Source: Fasciolopsis buskii
Lineage: Eukaryota; Platyhelminthes; Trematoda; Plagiorchiida; Fasciolidae
Length of the DNA: 64,000 nucleotides
Assembly (NCBI GenBank): GCA_008360955.1
Contig: LUCM01009842.1
Coordinates: 79,275 to 143,274, forward strand
Reading direction: 5' to 3'
The notes beneath the pieces are model-generated. The model was given only the letters and a program-made list of their open reading frames with translations. It was not told the DNA's origin and ran no database searches. Each line of letters begins with the position of its first letter. Position 1 is the first letter of the stretch. Shown here in pieces: positions 1 to 14,724 of the stretch. A program made the translations under genes and the position numbers.

Positions 1-1864
1 GTGTTTCAGCTGACCTCACTATAATGACGATTGTTGCCGTCTGTTCTGGCTGAAATGCGGACGTTTCGCATTCAGATCTCTGCACAATAAAATACAACGA
101 CATAATTCAAGATCAGTTCAATCCATTACAATTTTCCAAGACAAGGGTAAAAATGAAAAACTTAAACAAGCGTCGAATTCAGTCGCAAAGAGGGGAAAAA
201 AAGATCGACACATACAAACATACGAATGTCAACCCAACGGGACAGACGACCAAACTACGATGAACCGAAGTGGAACGTTCGAGTATTAGGATCAAAAAAT
301 ACCGTTCGATAAGACAAAATGGAACAGATCGATGGAAGTTGGCATGAAAAAAAAACACTTAAACGTGGGGTTCAACTACAGGAGATATCTGTCTGCATTT
401 GGGAAACAGGAAACCGAAGGCCAGGGGAGTAAAAAAAGCAGTTAAACTCGAAGCGGGTAACTTGAAGTTGGCATTTTCAATCGGATGTCCAATCGACCTA
501 GCGATTGTGAACCGTAAGCTGGTATCGTGTTCAACAGTCTTCCGAAAATCGACAGTCAGTTGAATTTTTTTATAAACCGTTGCTCATTGAAATGATGTTA
601 GCACAATCCTTACGAGAATATATTTCGTTGAGTACACCAAACTGAAATGTTCTCATCTTTGTCTCTATTGGTTAGTGTGTATTGAAAAGGACCAATTGCA
701 TGAAATATCGTTTGGTTTACTTGTGGCTAATATGACGCGTAAAAGGGCGAAATCAAGCAAAACCAACCTTCTGTTATGTGGTTTGCGTCCAAGATACAAA
801 CGTGCTTTTGCAATCCTCCTCCCTTCAAAACCACGTTCTGTTGTAAGATTTGAATCACACTTGTACCTATTAGAATTATCTCACAGCCTCCAGAATGTTT
901 TAAGTGTACGAACTGATACTACATTGACGCTCACGTGCTGACTAGGTCCTTACCCAAAAGCTTGATTCCAGCTGTTCTAATCGATTCATTTTTACGTCAC
1001 TACGATACAACAGAGACCGTATTTTTGGTTTCAAATGGTTCATCGTATATCATCAACACCAAGCTCACCAGTAAGGGCTTAATGAAGTACTTTGTAATAG
1101 TTTCACTACCCGGAGAACCTAATAGCTAAGACATACGACTCACAGTTGTTCGCCCGGGGTTCACGTCTCGCTCCGTGCACACTGTGTGCGCCTTAGTAAT
1201 ACATTATGGAGGATGTTTGATATGCATACCACGGACATGTCATTCGTCAGGTTCTGAAGTTACAATTAGCAAATTCCCTTCAGTCGATAAAGTGGAGAAG
1301 ACTCGAGTCAGTGACCAGATGAGACAGACTTGGTAGATATTTCGTGGTCCAAAAGAAGCACCGGTACACACGACAGCAGACCACAGCAAAAGTAGCCTAG
1401 GGGTATGCGGGATCCGAAATTGAAAACTCGAAAGTGCCGCACAAGTGGAAATGAACAGATTTTACGTCCGATAAAACAAGCACAACCGAGCAAATGTTAC
1501 AAAACCAATAGCATTCATCAAACCAGGCCGTTAAGAAGATAGTGTCCAAAAAATTAATTTTTTCATTATGATCAATGGTAGTGCATGTTCTAAACAGAGA
1601 TGAAACTTTTGTGTGGTGCTTCCATTTTCTTCTGACTGCAATTTGGTCGTAGGTTTTGTGTGATCATATCTCTGTGAATATCACATTAAATCCGCTATTA
1701 CTGGAAGTACTTTTGTCCATTTGAAAGCTCATGATAATTAACTGTAGGATCAATTACGTAAGTACCTACAAACCAAAGAATCGTTTTGTGTATATCGTTT
1801 ATAATCCATTTCTCTCATTAGTAGAAAAGGGGTACTCTGCTGCAAACTGGGTGAGTTTATCGGT

Positions 1865-1940
1865 GTTGAAAGGATTGGAACCAGCGACGTTCAGGTTGAA
1901 ACACCGTCATGTTGACAGCACGACTATCGCTGATCAAATG
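1865..1940 (-). mobile_element. tRNA-like SINE head
   Basis: Minus strand: a box A-like AGCGATAGTCGTG, then about 40 bases later box B GGTTCCAATCC (plus-strand 1872-1882). The antisense reading GLEPATFRL is what such boxes give when translated. The stems are not convincing, so it is a relic. Confidence 0.4.
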
Positions 1941-3453
1941 TGCACACAAACGTAGAATCATCATTTGGTAGACAAAAATGTGCTAAGCGTAATAACTGTT
2001 TTACTTCATTCACCTCGGATAAAACAGTCTAGGTAATTTTAGTAGTGGGCCCAAAGCACGTTTCCGTTTGACAATCCGGACTTAATCCGTCAAAATACCA
2101 TGATTTTTACCCCTTACTTAATGTCAGTCATTCGAAATTACTGTTACAACCAAATTTTAACTGACGTGTTAAAACAATCCCGGATGCTTAGGAATCATTC
2201 GCATTTTCATTCCTATGTATCAGATTTAAGCCGTTTGTCAATTTTTTCGGAAACTAAAATATCAAACTGTGGAATGGTTTAACCGTGGAACACGGAATGT
2301 GTTAGTTTATATAAACTCCCAGTTTTTAATGTTTTAGCAAGTAACTGTATTATCATGTAGAAGCGTCCATCCGATGTCATGAAACAACGAAGTCTGTTGG
2401 TACCAAATGTGCATGTGACTCACAAAAAGCCGTGCAAAGATTGAAAGAAAACTTAAAACAATATTTTACTAAACGGTAGATTTCGAATCGGTGTTGGCCA
2501 ATCCATTCTCCAGAGCCTAGTAGCCGTTACTATTACACCTCAGCTGATAGGAATCACTGGCACCAAACCACACGTGACCATTCAGTCGTCATGCCAACTT
2601 ACAAGGGTACCGTTCAGACCAGTGGTTTTATCAATTTGTACACACTGCATGTTCAACTGGTAAGTCAGTTTACAAACGTACGATCAAAGCTCGCCAGTTT
2701 AGTGAATCGCTTGTTCCGTTTTACACTGGTTAAACTGGTCGTGGATTGGTTAGTTTTTGCCATAACAAATCTAACAAAATGTCCTTAATTCCCAAGAGAA
2801 CTCTGCCTGCATCCTCAATCGGAGAGGCGTTATCGATCGGGATGAACCATGTTCGCAGTACTTTCAATGCCACTGAAATTGGTGCTTGTGTTCGTACAAA
2901 TGGTGATCTGGGATTGCTGTCCACACTTTACATGAATCCGGTGGTCGTTATGCAAAACTTTTCAATACCAGATAGCGTAAAAGATTAGTCGCGCGCAACT
3001 ATTCATGGATTGAGACCAAGCATAATAAATAATGTGAGATATCTCCTACAAAATTCCGTTCAGATGATTCTTTCATTTAGCAAATCATTCATTCTTCGCA
3101 ATGAAAATAAATCAGTCGCCTTGTTCGTTTATCCCTGGCATGATGTGTTTTTACCGAGCTTGAAACTGCCGATCCACCCACATGGAAAAACCAACCCACG
3201 TTGTTATCTGAATGATTTGAACTAACTTCCAAAAGGGGTTTCTACTGATCCACGTAGTTCATTATCGATTGTTAAGAATGGATATGCTTTTTGCAAATGA
3301 CGTTTGGTTGCACGTGTTTGACACCGGTTTGGCTGGTTGTGCCTGACAGTGCAAAGGCTCGATGCTCATTCTCAAGGAAAGTGGCTTATTGTGAGCCGGG
3401 AGATTGAACGGCATAGTTACCCAGAGCATACGCAATTAGAACCACGTTTGACC

Positions 3454-3835
3454 TCACACTAACTGATTCGAACCTTTCGCAAACAAATTCGGAAATAACC
3501 ATCCAAGACTTATCAAACTTGTTTCCGATGCCCAATGCTCGCCTAAGCCACTGGGTTCTTTCAAACCAGACATACTTAATTTGGGAAAGGTAATGCATTT
3601 TGAACAGTACGGGTGTTTTTCCCTAACTCGGAGCACCCTAACCACCGACAGGTGTTATATCCTCATCAAAACAGCCCCACCCCGGCGGGAAGACTGCAGC
3701 TCTTTCATTCGACTACAGGCCTTATTCAGTGCACCGTCCCAGTTTCATTTGCTTTTGTTTGGTGAACACGATGCTCAGGTTTTTGACCTCACCGGCGTAG
3801 ACGTGACTCTTAGCGATAGGCCAGGCCAACGCTAA
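3454..3835. other. Stop-poor region with competing open frames
   Basis: Three frames are open over most of this stretch. Plus: 3463-3835, with RREDCSSFIRLQALFSAPSQ. Minus frame one: contains GLGEHWASETSLISLGWLFP and ends at a GTGAGG donor near 3467. Minus frame two: contains KFDKSWMVISEFVCERFESV and reaches the same donor. A minus-strand exon between acceptor TCAATTAG (3834) and donor GCCG/GTGAGG (3795) lies just upstream. The region is more GC-rich than its flanks. It may be an exon cluster or a decayed element; the strand could not be settled. Confidence 0.3.
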
Positions 3836-6800
3836 TTGACTGAAGCTCTGTTGCCATTCGTTCGTCTCGAGTGAAATAAGCGGTGCTCATTCTGATAGAA
3901 GCACTTGGTTTTTTTTTTATCTCCGTTCATACCACAACAAATTGCTGCTATGATACGGACGACAAAATTCCGAGTCTTTGAATATTCACAAATATAACAG
4001 AAGTTAGTTGTTGTATCCAAACAGGCGAACTATTCAAACATCCAAGCAAACGGCATAAAAACATGGTCGTGCTCATCGGATGAAACTAAGGCGAAAAGTG
4101 AGAATTCCAGAGATGGGTCCAGTGTTCCCAAGCACAATGTGGCAACCATAGAGTCCTAATTTCAATTTCACGATCTTCGTTGTAAATCAAATGTCTCGCG
4201 AATGCATTCATTAGTCTGGCTGACAGGACAGATCTATAATCATGCATGAAATCGCCAATTGCACATCACTAATCCAAAGTCTGTTTTCGGCACGCTTTTA
4301 TCGGTATCCAAGCGTCTCAGTAGCCTCTTACATTGCACTGAAAATCCTAAGGAAAGAACCTTCGCGATCATTGACCGTGGTCTGGCGGGAGAAATGTGAA
4401 CCCATTCACCTTGAAGCACAAAACAGAATTTCTTCTGGTGTTGTAACCCAAAAATTGCCGGTTCTACCACCTACCACACCCCCCAATCGCGTAACACCTT
4501 TGCCATCTGGTATCCCTTTGATAGCCGTGGACTGTTTTTGAAAAATGTGCTTTGCCTTTTGGTTAAAAAGAAAGTTAAAAAACAACATGATAAATGATCA
4601 CAAAGCTCGTATTGATTTTATTGGATGGAATCTAGCACTCAGTTAAGATGTTTGAATGTATCATTTCTTTGCTGCACTGCTGTACAATCGCTCGAGTCAC
4701 GAGATTCCAGGAAGATGGAAAAGTGCACAGTAGGTTTGTTGGGTGATTTTGACCGTATGGTTTCAATGGAAGCTATTGTATTTGAACATACGATTGTCAT
4801 ATAACCAAGATTGTGATTTACCGAGATCCGATTCTGTAAAAAACACCAATTATGAATTGACATCGGCTTTGGTAAGATACATCAAGGTTTTCCCTACCGT
4901 ACAGAAGAGGATAAAATATACTATTTGTTGCGTGAAATCAAATCAAAATAGACGTGTCCACAAGAGTGTTATTTGAATTCAGCGCGTACAGCGATAACTC
5001 ATACTGTGGTCCGATATACGCTTTGTCTAATGAACTACGGAGCAAACGTCAAACACTGCTGTGGTTCTCGCACACAAATCCGACTGTTTACTTGTCCCCT
5101 GAGTTTGAATGTGCCGAGGGAAATTTAAAAAGAACAGGGTTGAGACGTATGAGAAGCCTCAAATATGATATCGATGTCTATTTCCTAATTGTCCGAGGAC
5201 ATTTCACTACTGAACGATTAGATTACACAATACTATTGCTCTCGGTTGCTCAAATGTTCCATTCGGATCCACTTGTTTATCTATTCCAATCATTTCTCTA
5301 AGTCTATTGTTATTTCGAATCTCGAGTGTACGCATTGGAAAACGTGCAATTGAGATAAACGATTCTACCAGGATGGACTGATAGATTAACTGAAGGACAG
5401 TTGGGACTGGTTCATCACCAAAAAAAGGTTGATCGCACTTGGCTCATACGATGTGATCTTCCCCCTTCTCATATTATTCTCCACGCACCGATGTTTACAG
5501 ATACAATAAACTTTCAAAATTATGGAACCCAAAGAAAAAACATCACGTGTGTAGTTCGTGTTTGGTTTCCATCTGCCGTGTTTATGCATACACCGATCGC
5601 ATTGGGACTATCGAAATCTCGAGCAGAGGACTAGAACGAAAGGACGACGGGGAGGGGACCAAGAATTGGGTAAACGAGACGTGTAAATCTAACGGGATGG
5701 GATGGTCAAAACAGACACATGGAATAAAAATTTCAGAAAGTTAAACAAATGTTCTCCTCATGACTATCCCTTAGATAGACGTAGGTCATTGAATGAAACC
5801 ATTTGGATTTTCCTCACATTCGCTTACATTCAATGCGACCTCGCCCGGTTAATAGAGGACTTTTAGGTTCTTCATTTATGATCGATGAGACATCTTCATG
5901 CAAATGATAAATGAGATTTTGGCCGAAATCGCGGACTGTGGCGGCCCAAATTTGACGAAAAATGGTGATTAACAAATTCCACCTTGGACAATTCAGCAAA
6001 ATCAGTCAAACACGAATATAAAATGTGTATGCGGTCAATACAATCAGCCTCACTGTTGATGATACGCAAGCTCAATTAGTGAATATGCACTGATGATGAT
6101 TCCTAACAAGGATGAAACAGCTGTAAAGTGCATCCATGGTTTCTTAATGTTTAGCTGAGTGACGATATCACATGGTGAATTATTTCAACCAGTTATCCTG
6201 AACGTGCTTCTCTTCCCAACCGACGTTTGCCGTCTAACCTGTGACTAAACTGTTTGAGCGTGATAAGCGATTGTCTAAAACGTGAACCAGGGATTTCCCA
6301 AATCATAGGTCATTTGGAGAAAAGAACCAAATGAGTAGGGTCCAAACGACATGTTTCCTTTTTAAAATCCACGTTTGAAGCCGTAAAACAATTCACCCGG
6401 TCATTTAAGTTTCAAGGTCGTCAAGATGTCCACAATCTGCATCTGCCACACACACGTGATCTACTTCAACCCTGGTCAGCCAATCCACCGGATGGTCACC
6501 CCGTGACCGAATTGTATCATTTGAGAAAATGTATAGCTTTATGATGACTAGCAGTTCATGTATCAACAATAGAGTGATTCATGGTTTTCCCATAGGTGAA
6601 TTATGAATGATACGCGCTCATTCCATTCCCGTCTAGTGATAAGCTTTGTCATGGTGACCAATACCGCCTATCACACAAATGAAGTTTTCTTTCGATCCAA
6701 TATACCAAGCATCTACACGTCCAAATCAAGTTATAAATCCATATTAGCTGCACTAAAAACACTCATTAGGGTGGTTCAATTCCAAACTATGGCACAGGTG

Positions 6801-8198
6801 GACGATTTATGAACAGAAGTGTTTGACAGTTCCTTGCAACCGGTCCAGAACGATATGCTTTTGTTTCACGAAATCGACTATTTTTTACAATTAGAATCAG
6901 ACAGGGGGTAAAACCGTCGTTTCTGGTTCACCTTGGGCCATGCGCACCATCGACCACTTGTGTTACGTAAATCATGTAAGATAAAGTGCACGTGGACTTG
7001 GTAGTCTGTTTGTGATGTCATTCCCTATCATTTTGTCCAGTTCACCAATATGTACATCTAAACAGTATTCACCTATAATATATATAATATACAGTATATA
7101 AGATGTATATATGAACTAAATTTTGCATCCGATTCAACACTACAACAAAGTCTGTCCCATAAACAGTTTTGACACAGGGGACGAATTCTCAACAGACCTA
7201 TTAGTATCAGGGCTTGAGGCAGGGAATAGTAAGATTTCCACTTTGAAAGTAGCCGTGAACCGAATTATTTAACACCGATTACATAGCAACCTACCGAGTT
7301 TTGGTGAAGCGTCGAAAAATTTCCAGTAAGATGTAGTAAGCCTTGTCATGTAACACTTGAATTAGGTGCCAAGACCAACGTTTGAATTGGGGTTCAACAA
7401 ATGATTCCATTCATGATTTGTATGTAACCCGCTGGTTAAGATGCCCGTGACTGAAATTCATCACCAAGAATAATTGAGCGCAATTTGGAATAAAACTGCA
7501 ATCTGTCAATAAACGAAATTCAACGAAAATTTCCCCATGCCAAACACCAGTTGGCGATCTTTGCCATTTCTTGCTCTCCTCGGCAAGATCATTCAGCTGT
7601 CGTCATAAAATCTGCGCAAACTAATTATCGTCGGTAGAATCATTATGCACATCATTTCGTTGCATGCTTAACGCAGATTACACGTAAGTCGAAACGTGCT
7701 TGCTTTTTGTTCTGTTGGTTGTTACTTGCAGAAGTGAGCAAGGTCTGCTTGGTCTATTTTGCAGTTCGACTGGGGAAAAAAGAACTTTGGCCCCGTTTTC
7801 GATCGTAGGAGTAGGCATTCCAGCTCTTGCACCCTAAAATGTAGCATTAAAGGAAATTAAAACTCATCGATCTTTGTCACAACAGCACGGAAACGACATG
7901 ACCTTTTAGCGAAGTGTGCACAACAGACGACTCTGAAGTTCGCGTTAGTGAGGGCTGGAACCCTTATCATACTGTAAAACCTGAGGCTCACCTCAACAAA
8001 TTGAAAATAAACCGTAGAAATATTTGATTCCCTAATCACTCTGTTTGACTGAGTGTTCTTTGTTCTGTGCCGTTCACGACCAAGCTAGAGATCATCCGAG
8101 AGGCTTCACACTTGGAAAGAATCAGATCCGAGATTTTACTCTTTGCAGCGATCATAACTGATACACACGCACTTTTGCACCCTGAACTCGAATCCAGG

Positions 8199-8219
8199 TG
8201 TGTGTGTGTGTGTGTGTGT
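8199..8219. repeat. (GT)n microsatellite
   Basis: About ten GT units. Further GT/CA arrays lie at 16813-16826, 31736-31760 and 58143-58163; a short GA run is at about 59697-59711. Confidence 0.9.
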
Positions 8220-10890
8220 TACATTGTGTCCTCCGTGAAGGACTGAGCAGCCGGACACTTTCACAGGGAGACACGAATATCCGACCAGATGTCTCCCTTC
8301 AAGTTGATCGGTCTTCACCGTAGAATGTGCGAATGTGTCAATTAGCCGGCCTCACCGTTGGTATTCATATAACAAAGAACTGTCTAATGGCTGGAGAAAG
8401 TCCTTTCCCTCAGAGACATAAATTCAACTGCACCATCGATTAAAGTGTTCGGCTTTTGATTAGAGTGTATTTGGTCTTTACGATAGATTACCACGCCACA
8501 GTTCCAAAGTATGTATCTCGAGTGAAAATCTCCAGAGGTCGACGATGTTTCAAAGACCTTACCGTGATAGGAGGCTAGGACCGATTCTATATTTTTCGTC
8601 AAATGCCCCTATACAACGAGCAAAAGTAAGCTACGGACAACTTGAAGCGGAGAAGAAGGTTTCTTTGTCAGCATCCAAGTAGAACAACATAAATATTGAC
8701 TAATACGAAGTAAACGTGCTTCTGCAAGTATCAGTGAACGAGTGTATGCGCAAAACGGTCTTCCGCATCCTGACGTCTAAAAAATGATGCCCTGAATGGA
8801 ACGGATGTGGGCTGAAATCAGGAGTGGTGTTTATGAGCGCACGGTGAACGAACACATGTGAGAAGTTGTGAACAAACGAAAGCGATGCACAGTACAAATT
8901 GACGATCACGACAGGAGCAAAAGATACACGAGGCTGTGGAGACTGCCCAAATCCGGCTAAAGAAGACCATCGGCAACAGCCTCAACTAACTTCATTTTCC
9001 GTGTGAACAAAACTCTGATTTTCAAAAAGGTAGCTTTGACGATTTGCTTGATGGTCGTGTATGGACAAATTCGTCATCCTCTATTAACAAAATGAAAAAT
9101 TGTCCCATCAACAGCCTTCTCGAGTGTCTGAGGTACTATGCATCATAGAAGAACGTAGCCTGCTGCAGAACAAACAATTGACAACGAAGAGCCAAACCGA
9201 TATGACCTGTTCGGCAATATATGGTTACTGGTTATGAGCAACGGGCAAACAGTTTCTGGACGCTTTGATAAAAGTGGTTCCAACATTTGCAAAATTTCGT
9301 TCACTTTAAACAGGAATGAAAACAGCACATCCAGTTTGTATTCATCTTCCACCTCTTTTTCCCTCAGCCACACAATGAAAAATATTCGAGGTTCCGAATT
9401 TTCGGTTTCCCGCTCCACAGTCCTTATATATTGGAACTCTTATCCAACTGATATAAGGTAGCTGGAGTTGCCGACTAGATTTACTGTGTGCCCAGAGATA
9501 ACAAAATCCGAAATCGTATATCCTGCTCCCCTGCAACCCTTAATGAGACCTTGGGTTGACAAACGTTTCCGAACGACACAATGAATTTCGCGGAAATTCC
9601 TACTTCTCAAACAGGAGGCCCGGTCATGTGCATCCGATCGATAAGAATTATTCTCTGTTTGTTGCTATAATCCATTTGATAAAGGGATAGATGAACTTTC
9701 GAAATGCTTATTAAAAAATGGAACGGGATATTAAGAAGTTTAGTGTCTTCTACAATCCCTCTGTTCGTCTGGTGGCTTCATTTTGGTTCTGTTCCAACCC
9801 AAATAAACAAAATCGTTTTCCATGGGTAAACTGACTTTGGGGAATAAACGAAAGATTTTTTTTAGGTCAAACTATACCAGAGATTTTGTATACTTTGTGC
9901 GGACCTTGAAAAAATCTAATCACGTTTTCGTTTGTTATTCTATGAATCCGAGACAGACTATGTGCACTGACATTGTTTGGTCCCTGGTTGTGGTATGAAA
10001 ATCTAACGTGGGCAATCCAGCTAAAGACCGATTTTTGTTCAACTTATATTTTTGTTCATTCTGTCTTGTTACTGAAACAAAGAAACCGAGAGAGAAAATG
10101 ATACTGGCTAGACCGTGGAATTTTATGCTACTACCGGGTATTGAACACCACGGATGCACGTGATCTGTCTGTTTCCACGGCATGAACGAAGACGCATCCA
10201 TGCACCATTCGTAGCTAAAACTTATCACAATCCACAACTCCCATAGGGAGCACAAACCGTGAGAATGTGCCCCAAAGAGAAATGTGATTGACAATTTTTT
10301 GTCGGTCGTTGCACAACGATTGCCAGTGATTGGGCTGGTTTGGTTTCTGCTAGCCAGATAACTTTTAAGTGGTGTTTTGAGCGATTTACTTATCGGTTTT
10401 CCTCCACCTCAACGTTTTTAATTCCTTATTGGCCTCGACTGTTGATGAAGCATGCTAACACTGTGCGACTGATTCAATCTATTGGCCAGAGCTAACCACA
10501 TTCACTTTAGTGGTGTGTGAATGCGGGCATTCACATTTGTTACTCTAAACGAATTAAACTGGACGTTTTGGACGACTCTTATTAGTTAAACAAATACATC
10601 CTGGGCATAATATTTATTTTCTATGAAACATAATGAATATGTCTCTAATCACTTATTGCGATTCATTTGTGTGACACACTGGGCTAAATATTCATTTGTA
10701 TTCACCGTTAACTAACATGTACATTCATTTCAGCCAAAATTAATCCAAACTGAACAGTGATCAAACCAGACCTGGACGATCATCGATGGTTTCATGATTT
10801 TTCAGGATCAAATGACTTAAGGAGTGTATGGAAAAATCGATACACCATGTACTGGTACAATTGTGAATGATCTAATGTTAATAACACAGC

Positions 10891-11028
10891 GCTGTTGGTA
10901 GATGTAATGTGGCAACTTTTCGACTACCGTGGGTGGTCTTTCTCAGGGCAAGTTTTACAAGCAAAACTTGCCTTAAGAAAGACTAGCCACGGCAGTCGAA
11001 ACGTCGCCACATTGCACCTACCAACAAC
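10891..11028. mobile_element. 138-bp near-palindrome, foldback or MITE-like
   Basis: The left arm (from 10893, TGTTGGTAGATGTAATGTGG) is the reverse complement of the right arm ending at 11026 (CCACATTGCACCTACCAACA) with few mismatches. The inner pair GGCAAGTTTT/AAAACTTGCC is perfect around a six-base loop (10957-10962). The whole unit would fold into a hairpin of about 65 base pairs. Such long hairpins are typical of small non-autonomous DNA transposons; no target duplication was confirmed. Confidence 0.75.
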
Positions 11029-12477
11029 ACTGGATTATAAACAATATATCATTCACTTGATTTCTGTCTGTAATGGAACGAATCTAAGACAGTCCGGTAA
11101 TTGTGGCCGTTCCTTCTTGGGTAGGGATTATGTGAACGTGAAATATTCCATTTCGTGCCTTGATTGTGATGCGAATTAGGCGTGGGGGAGGGTCCAAGTG
11201 TTTCAGTACACGGCAACATTTTTTCCCTACAACACAGTTTGATGACAGTGCAAGACTTCTGTTAGCTGATAGAAATAATCCGGGCATCCACGTGAATAAT
11301 AAAAATGAAGCAGAACTGGGACTTATCAAAGGAATGTGACTTGGGGATCTGAAAAGTGCACGGAAATCGATTAACACACACAGGCCAGTGACCTTCCAGC
11401 TGTCATTTTTTCAGTCAAACAATTGAGTTAGTGCAGTTTTAATGGTGCGCATGACATGTGGTTACTGACCAGTTTGCTGAATCTGTGTTCTCATCCATTT
11501 GAGTTCCGGGGATAATTATTGGGCTAGCTGAAACCCACAGTCAAGCATATCACTGATTGTTTAGCTTCAAACAGTCGTTTAATGCAGGACGTTTACATTT
11601 GTCATTTTATTGGTTACCCGTGGAACATGAACACTAGAAAAATGATAAAACATTAACAATACTGTACAGCTGATTCGTTTAGTTTACAAGCAATCATACA
11701 TGATACATTTATTTCACACCTGAACTAAAGCGTGAACCGGGAACGTACAGTTGTGACTTGATAACCCTGGTATTCAGGCTGCCAGTAATGTATCTCAAAG
11801 GTACATTTAACTCCAGCGCTACATGATAATACATCCAATCATTAACTGATTTTCTGAAAACTTGGCTGTGGGCACTAAGATCGACTGATGCGAGGGTGAC
11901 GTTCCACCGTGGTTACGAAATTCGACTCTCGATAGACGAGCACTCCGGATGATTCGTGAATAAACGGTTAAGCAGCACCCCACGGTTTCTTAATGAAACA
12001 GTGCGCAATGGTACATCAATGAAGATGTTGACTTTTGGGAGCAATCTGCCTGAGTCCAGCCATACCAACCCTCGGTCATTTATTACGACCGCGTTTCCAT
12101 ACCTGCCGCTCATTTATCGAGATGTCACAAACAATACAAGAGGATACTGCTCTCACCGTTACGGTAATTCACATTAGTTTCAATAACCACACCTTCACTC
12201 AAGGTTTTACAATGCAATGTTATATCTGAGACCTCAAGAATATTCCAAAATTTCGTGTGTGTAATTTAGAAAACAGTTGTGCACATTTCAACAGCTAATA
12301 GTGCACCACAAATGACCAAAATGATCTTCAGAGCAGGGAAATAATTGGATGAGACAGATTTTTGCCTTAGGCTTGATCTATTTCGTCCTGATAGATGATG
12401 AGTGCACCGACTGTGACTAAATCGTAGGTCTCACCGAAAAGAGAAGAGTGATCACTGAACGAAACAGGAACGTGCAA

Positions 12478-12936
12478 TTATAAATAACAGAGATTGGGAT
12501 GATTGGTTATTACTCTGTCTAACACTGCATCGTTCCTCGTGGGGTGGGGGATAAGACCTGGCTCGGGTAAGCCAAAAGCAAGCAAGAGATAAATGGAGGC
12601 ATGGTTAAAATCACCGTGATCAAAGCATAAACAGTCAGACGATAGGTATGCATGGAACAGGTATGAAATTATCATAGAACGGACTAGTATCATTTCTAAT
12701 TGCTTTGCCAAAGAAAGAGAGCATTTAGGATAGCATTTACCCACCACAAAGTCAACAACGTCACTGGAGTAGTTGGAGACAGTGCTGGACAAGATGGACG
12801 ATTGGGTACTGACGTGGACAGCAACACCACAATCGATCTTCTTCTTGCATTGAGTTCTGTCCTGACGAAAGTTTTCAGGGGGTAGCAGGTCATCCCTAAT
12901 ATTTCCATTGAACCAGAATTCTGTAATATGTACCAT
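12478..12936 (-). pseudogene. LINE endonuclease relic
   Basis: A 152-codon minus-strand frame ends with CFDHGDFNHAS, then about 20 residues later HPTRNDAVLDRVITNHPNL. GDFN followed by PTR-x-x-x-x-LD-x-V-x-T-N is the end of the apurinic-type endonuclease domain of non-LTR retrotransposons (CR1/jockey style). GDFN lies near 12615. The upstream part of the frame matches poorly and no reverse transcriptase follows, so it is a 5' fragment of a dead copy. This differs from the RTE-like copies elsewhere in the window. Confidence 0.5.
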
Positions 12937-13676
12937 ACATGTGTTCGAGTGAATTCCAGAGTTGAAAACGCTGGGTCACCACGGAATTTCCTTGAATAAA
13001 AATCGGAGACTGGTGCTGACCAGAGCCGAGGTTGTCACCTTCCTAGGTGCTGTTCGGCTAAGGACAGCATGCCAGCCAGCACGCCTTTGTTTACTGTACT
13101 AGGACGATTTCAACAAAGGTATATGAAACGCCAGTAAGGATGATAATGCAGAACCCATCTGGAAGAAAGTTTCTTTCGAATTACGAATTCTAGTCGATAA
13201 AGACAGCGTGTATGAATAACTCCAAGTGATAATGCCGAAGATCAAGTGAATCAGAGCACAGTCAGTCGATGGACACGAATGAGTAGAAACAGTGCAAAGC
13301 TTAATGAAAAGCAATTTCACACCTGTCAGCATAAGTATGAAGTATTGGAGAAGCCTATCGTAAGATGGATGTTGTAATGTGATTAGGTTTCTATTGTAAT
13401 TTTTACCACCACGTGTTTAGTCATTCGACTCACCGACCTTACCATAAAATAAACACCTGTTTTTGAAAACCTTTGGACGGCACAAACCAAACCACTTGCA
13501 GTTTTTACGGATTGGCATTCACAAGGCCATTCAATAATTCATACAAGGGATAGTTTGCCTGCTTCTATTTGCGATTTGGCAGTGAAAACAGTCAGCAAAA
13601 CCTTAGTACTCAATAATTATTGATTGAATCGGTTTCCGCGAACAACCGAAGCGAATGCATTCTTTGGGAACTGATT

Positions 13677-13740
13677 TTACAATGAAATTAGGTGGCAAAC
13701 TAAAACAAAATCGTTCCACTCATCCTCACAGCTCATTGAG
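13677..13740 (-). CDS. Possible terminal exon
   Basis: A strong acceptor on the minus strand (TTAGTTCTTCTTAACAG) precedes a 20-codon frame, SMSCEDEWNDFVLVCHLISL, ending TAA at 13679-13677. The tract quality is the main support; no partner exon was found nearby, and a donor-like CT/GTGAGG inside it offers an 11-base alternative. Treat as a weak candidate. Confidence 0.25.
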
Positions 13741-14724
13741 CTGTTAAGAAGAACTAACAATAATTTGAGGACTGGAGGACTGAAGTGACTTAAGTGTAGC
13801 TCATTAGGCAGTCTGTAGACCGCCACTTGCACTAGTATTGTGTTATTGTCGACCCAGGCTGGTGCACTTGTTGCATTTTTGCACAAGTTCTTTCTTCCGC
13901 CCATGAGCTTTTGGGTCAGGAGAAGTTCATTCTTCAAAGACAACCGTTTTAGCATGCAATAAATCAGGTTCAATCATGATAAAATAGGGGACAACGGATC
14001 GATCTACCCTGAAAGTGGTCATCGCTGATTGGGCTGAAAGCTTCGATTTTCTGCGGTGATGATTAGCAAATCCTATAGACCACTGTCGTTTGGTTAGAAC
14101 GAGCTTCAGTTTACTGGGCGAAATTGAGAAAGGCGAACAATAAAATTTTATCTGGGATTTTAGATTTCACTGGTGCAAGAAGTGCCACTAGAGACTGATC
14201 AAAGTTTCGGTTCCAGTCTTCTACCTTTTTCTAAATGGACACCGGCCAGTCAGCTGTTATCTCTAAATTGCATCACTTTGTTTGAAGCTTCGGCCTACAG
14301 GTTCTCGAAACAGTCTAGGTCAGACTCACACACCGGGGGAAACACGAAGACGCATTGCAGTATAGCACAAAACCGGCATAGACACGCTTTCTTGACCGAG
14401 TACTTCATTTTCTTTAGCTTATCTTGGAGCGGCAAACGAAGATAATTATCAGCAATATTTAAACAAAATGATGAGTTATCTTCCGAATAACCGTCTTTAT
14501 CATTGCTTTGATCACCTATGTTTTCTACTCAATCGCATTCCAGCTTCTTAAAGACATGAAACAGATTCAGAGAATCATCAGTTATCACGCTTATACAACT
14601 ACTCACCTCGCCTTCGCCTGATTTATTCAGTCACTATAACATTTGTCTTTTGGTGTTTTCTTTTCGTTGACTCTTTTCTATTCCACGCCACAATTTCCAA
14701 CGGTCGTTCTTTTTTCTATTCCAG

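Larger units (their letters stand above)
1..12477. other. Mostly non-coding, isolated exon-like fragments
   Basis: No gene could be assembled. Weak minus-strand exon candidates between good splice motifs occur at 12-41 (PEQTATIVII), about 626-653 (FGVLNEIYS) and 3454-3835. The rest holds the tRNA-like relic at 1865, the GT repeat at 8199, the hairpin at 10891 and otherwise unremarkable AT-rich sequence. Confidence 0.5.

Noticed and set aside
4240..4541. tRNA-like box B near 4459
   Set aside because: No box A at the expected distance and no stem.
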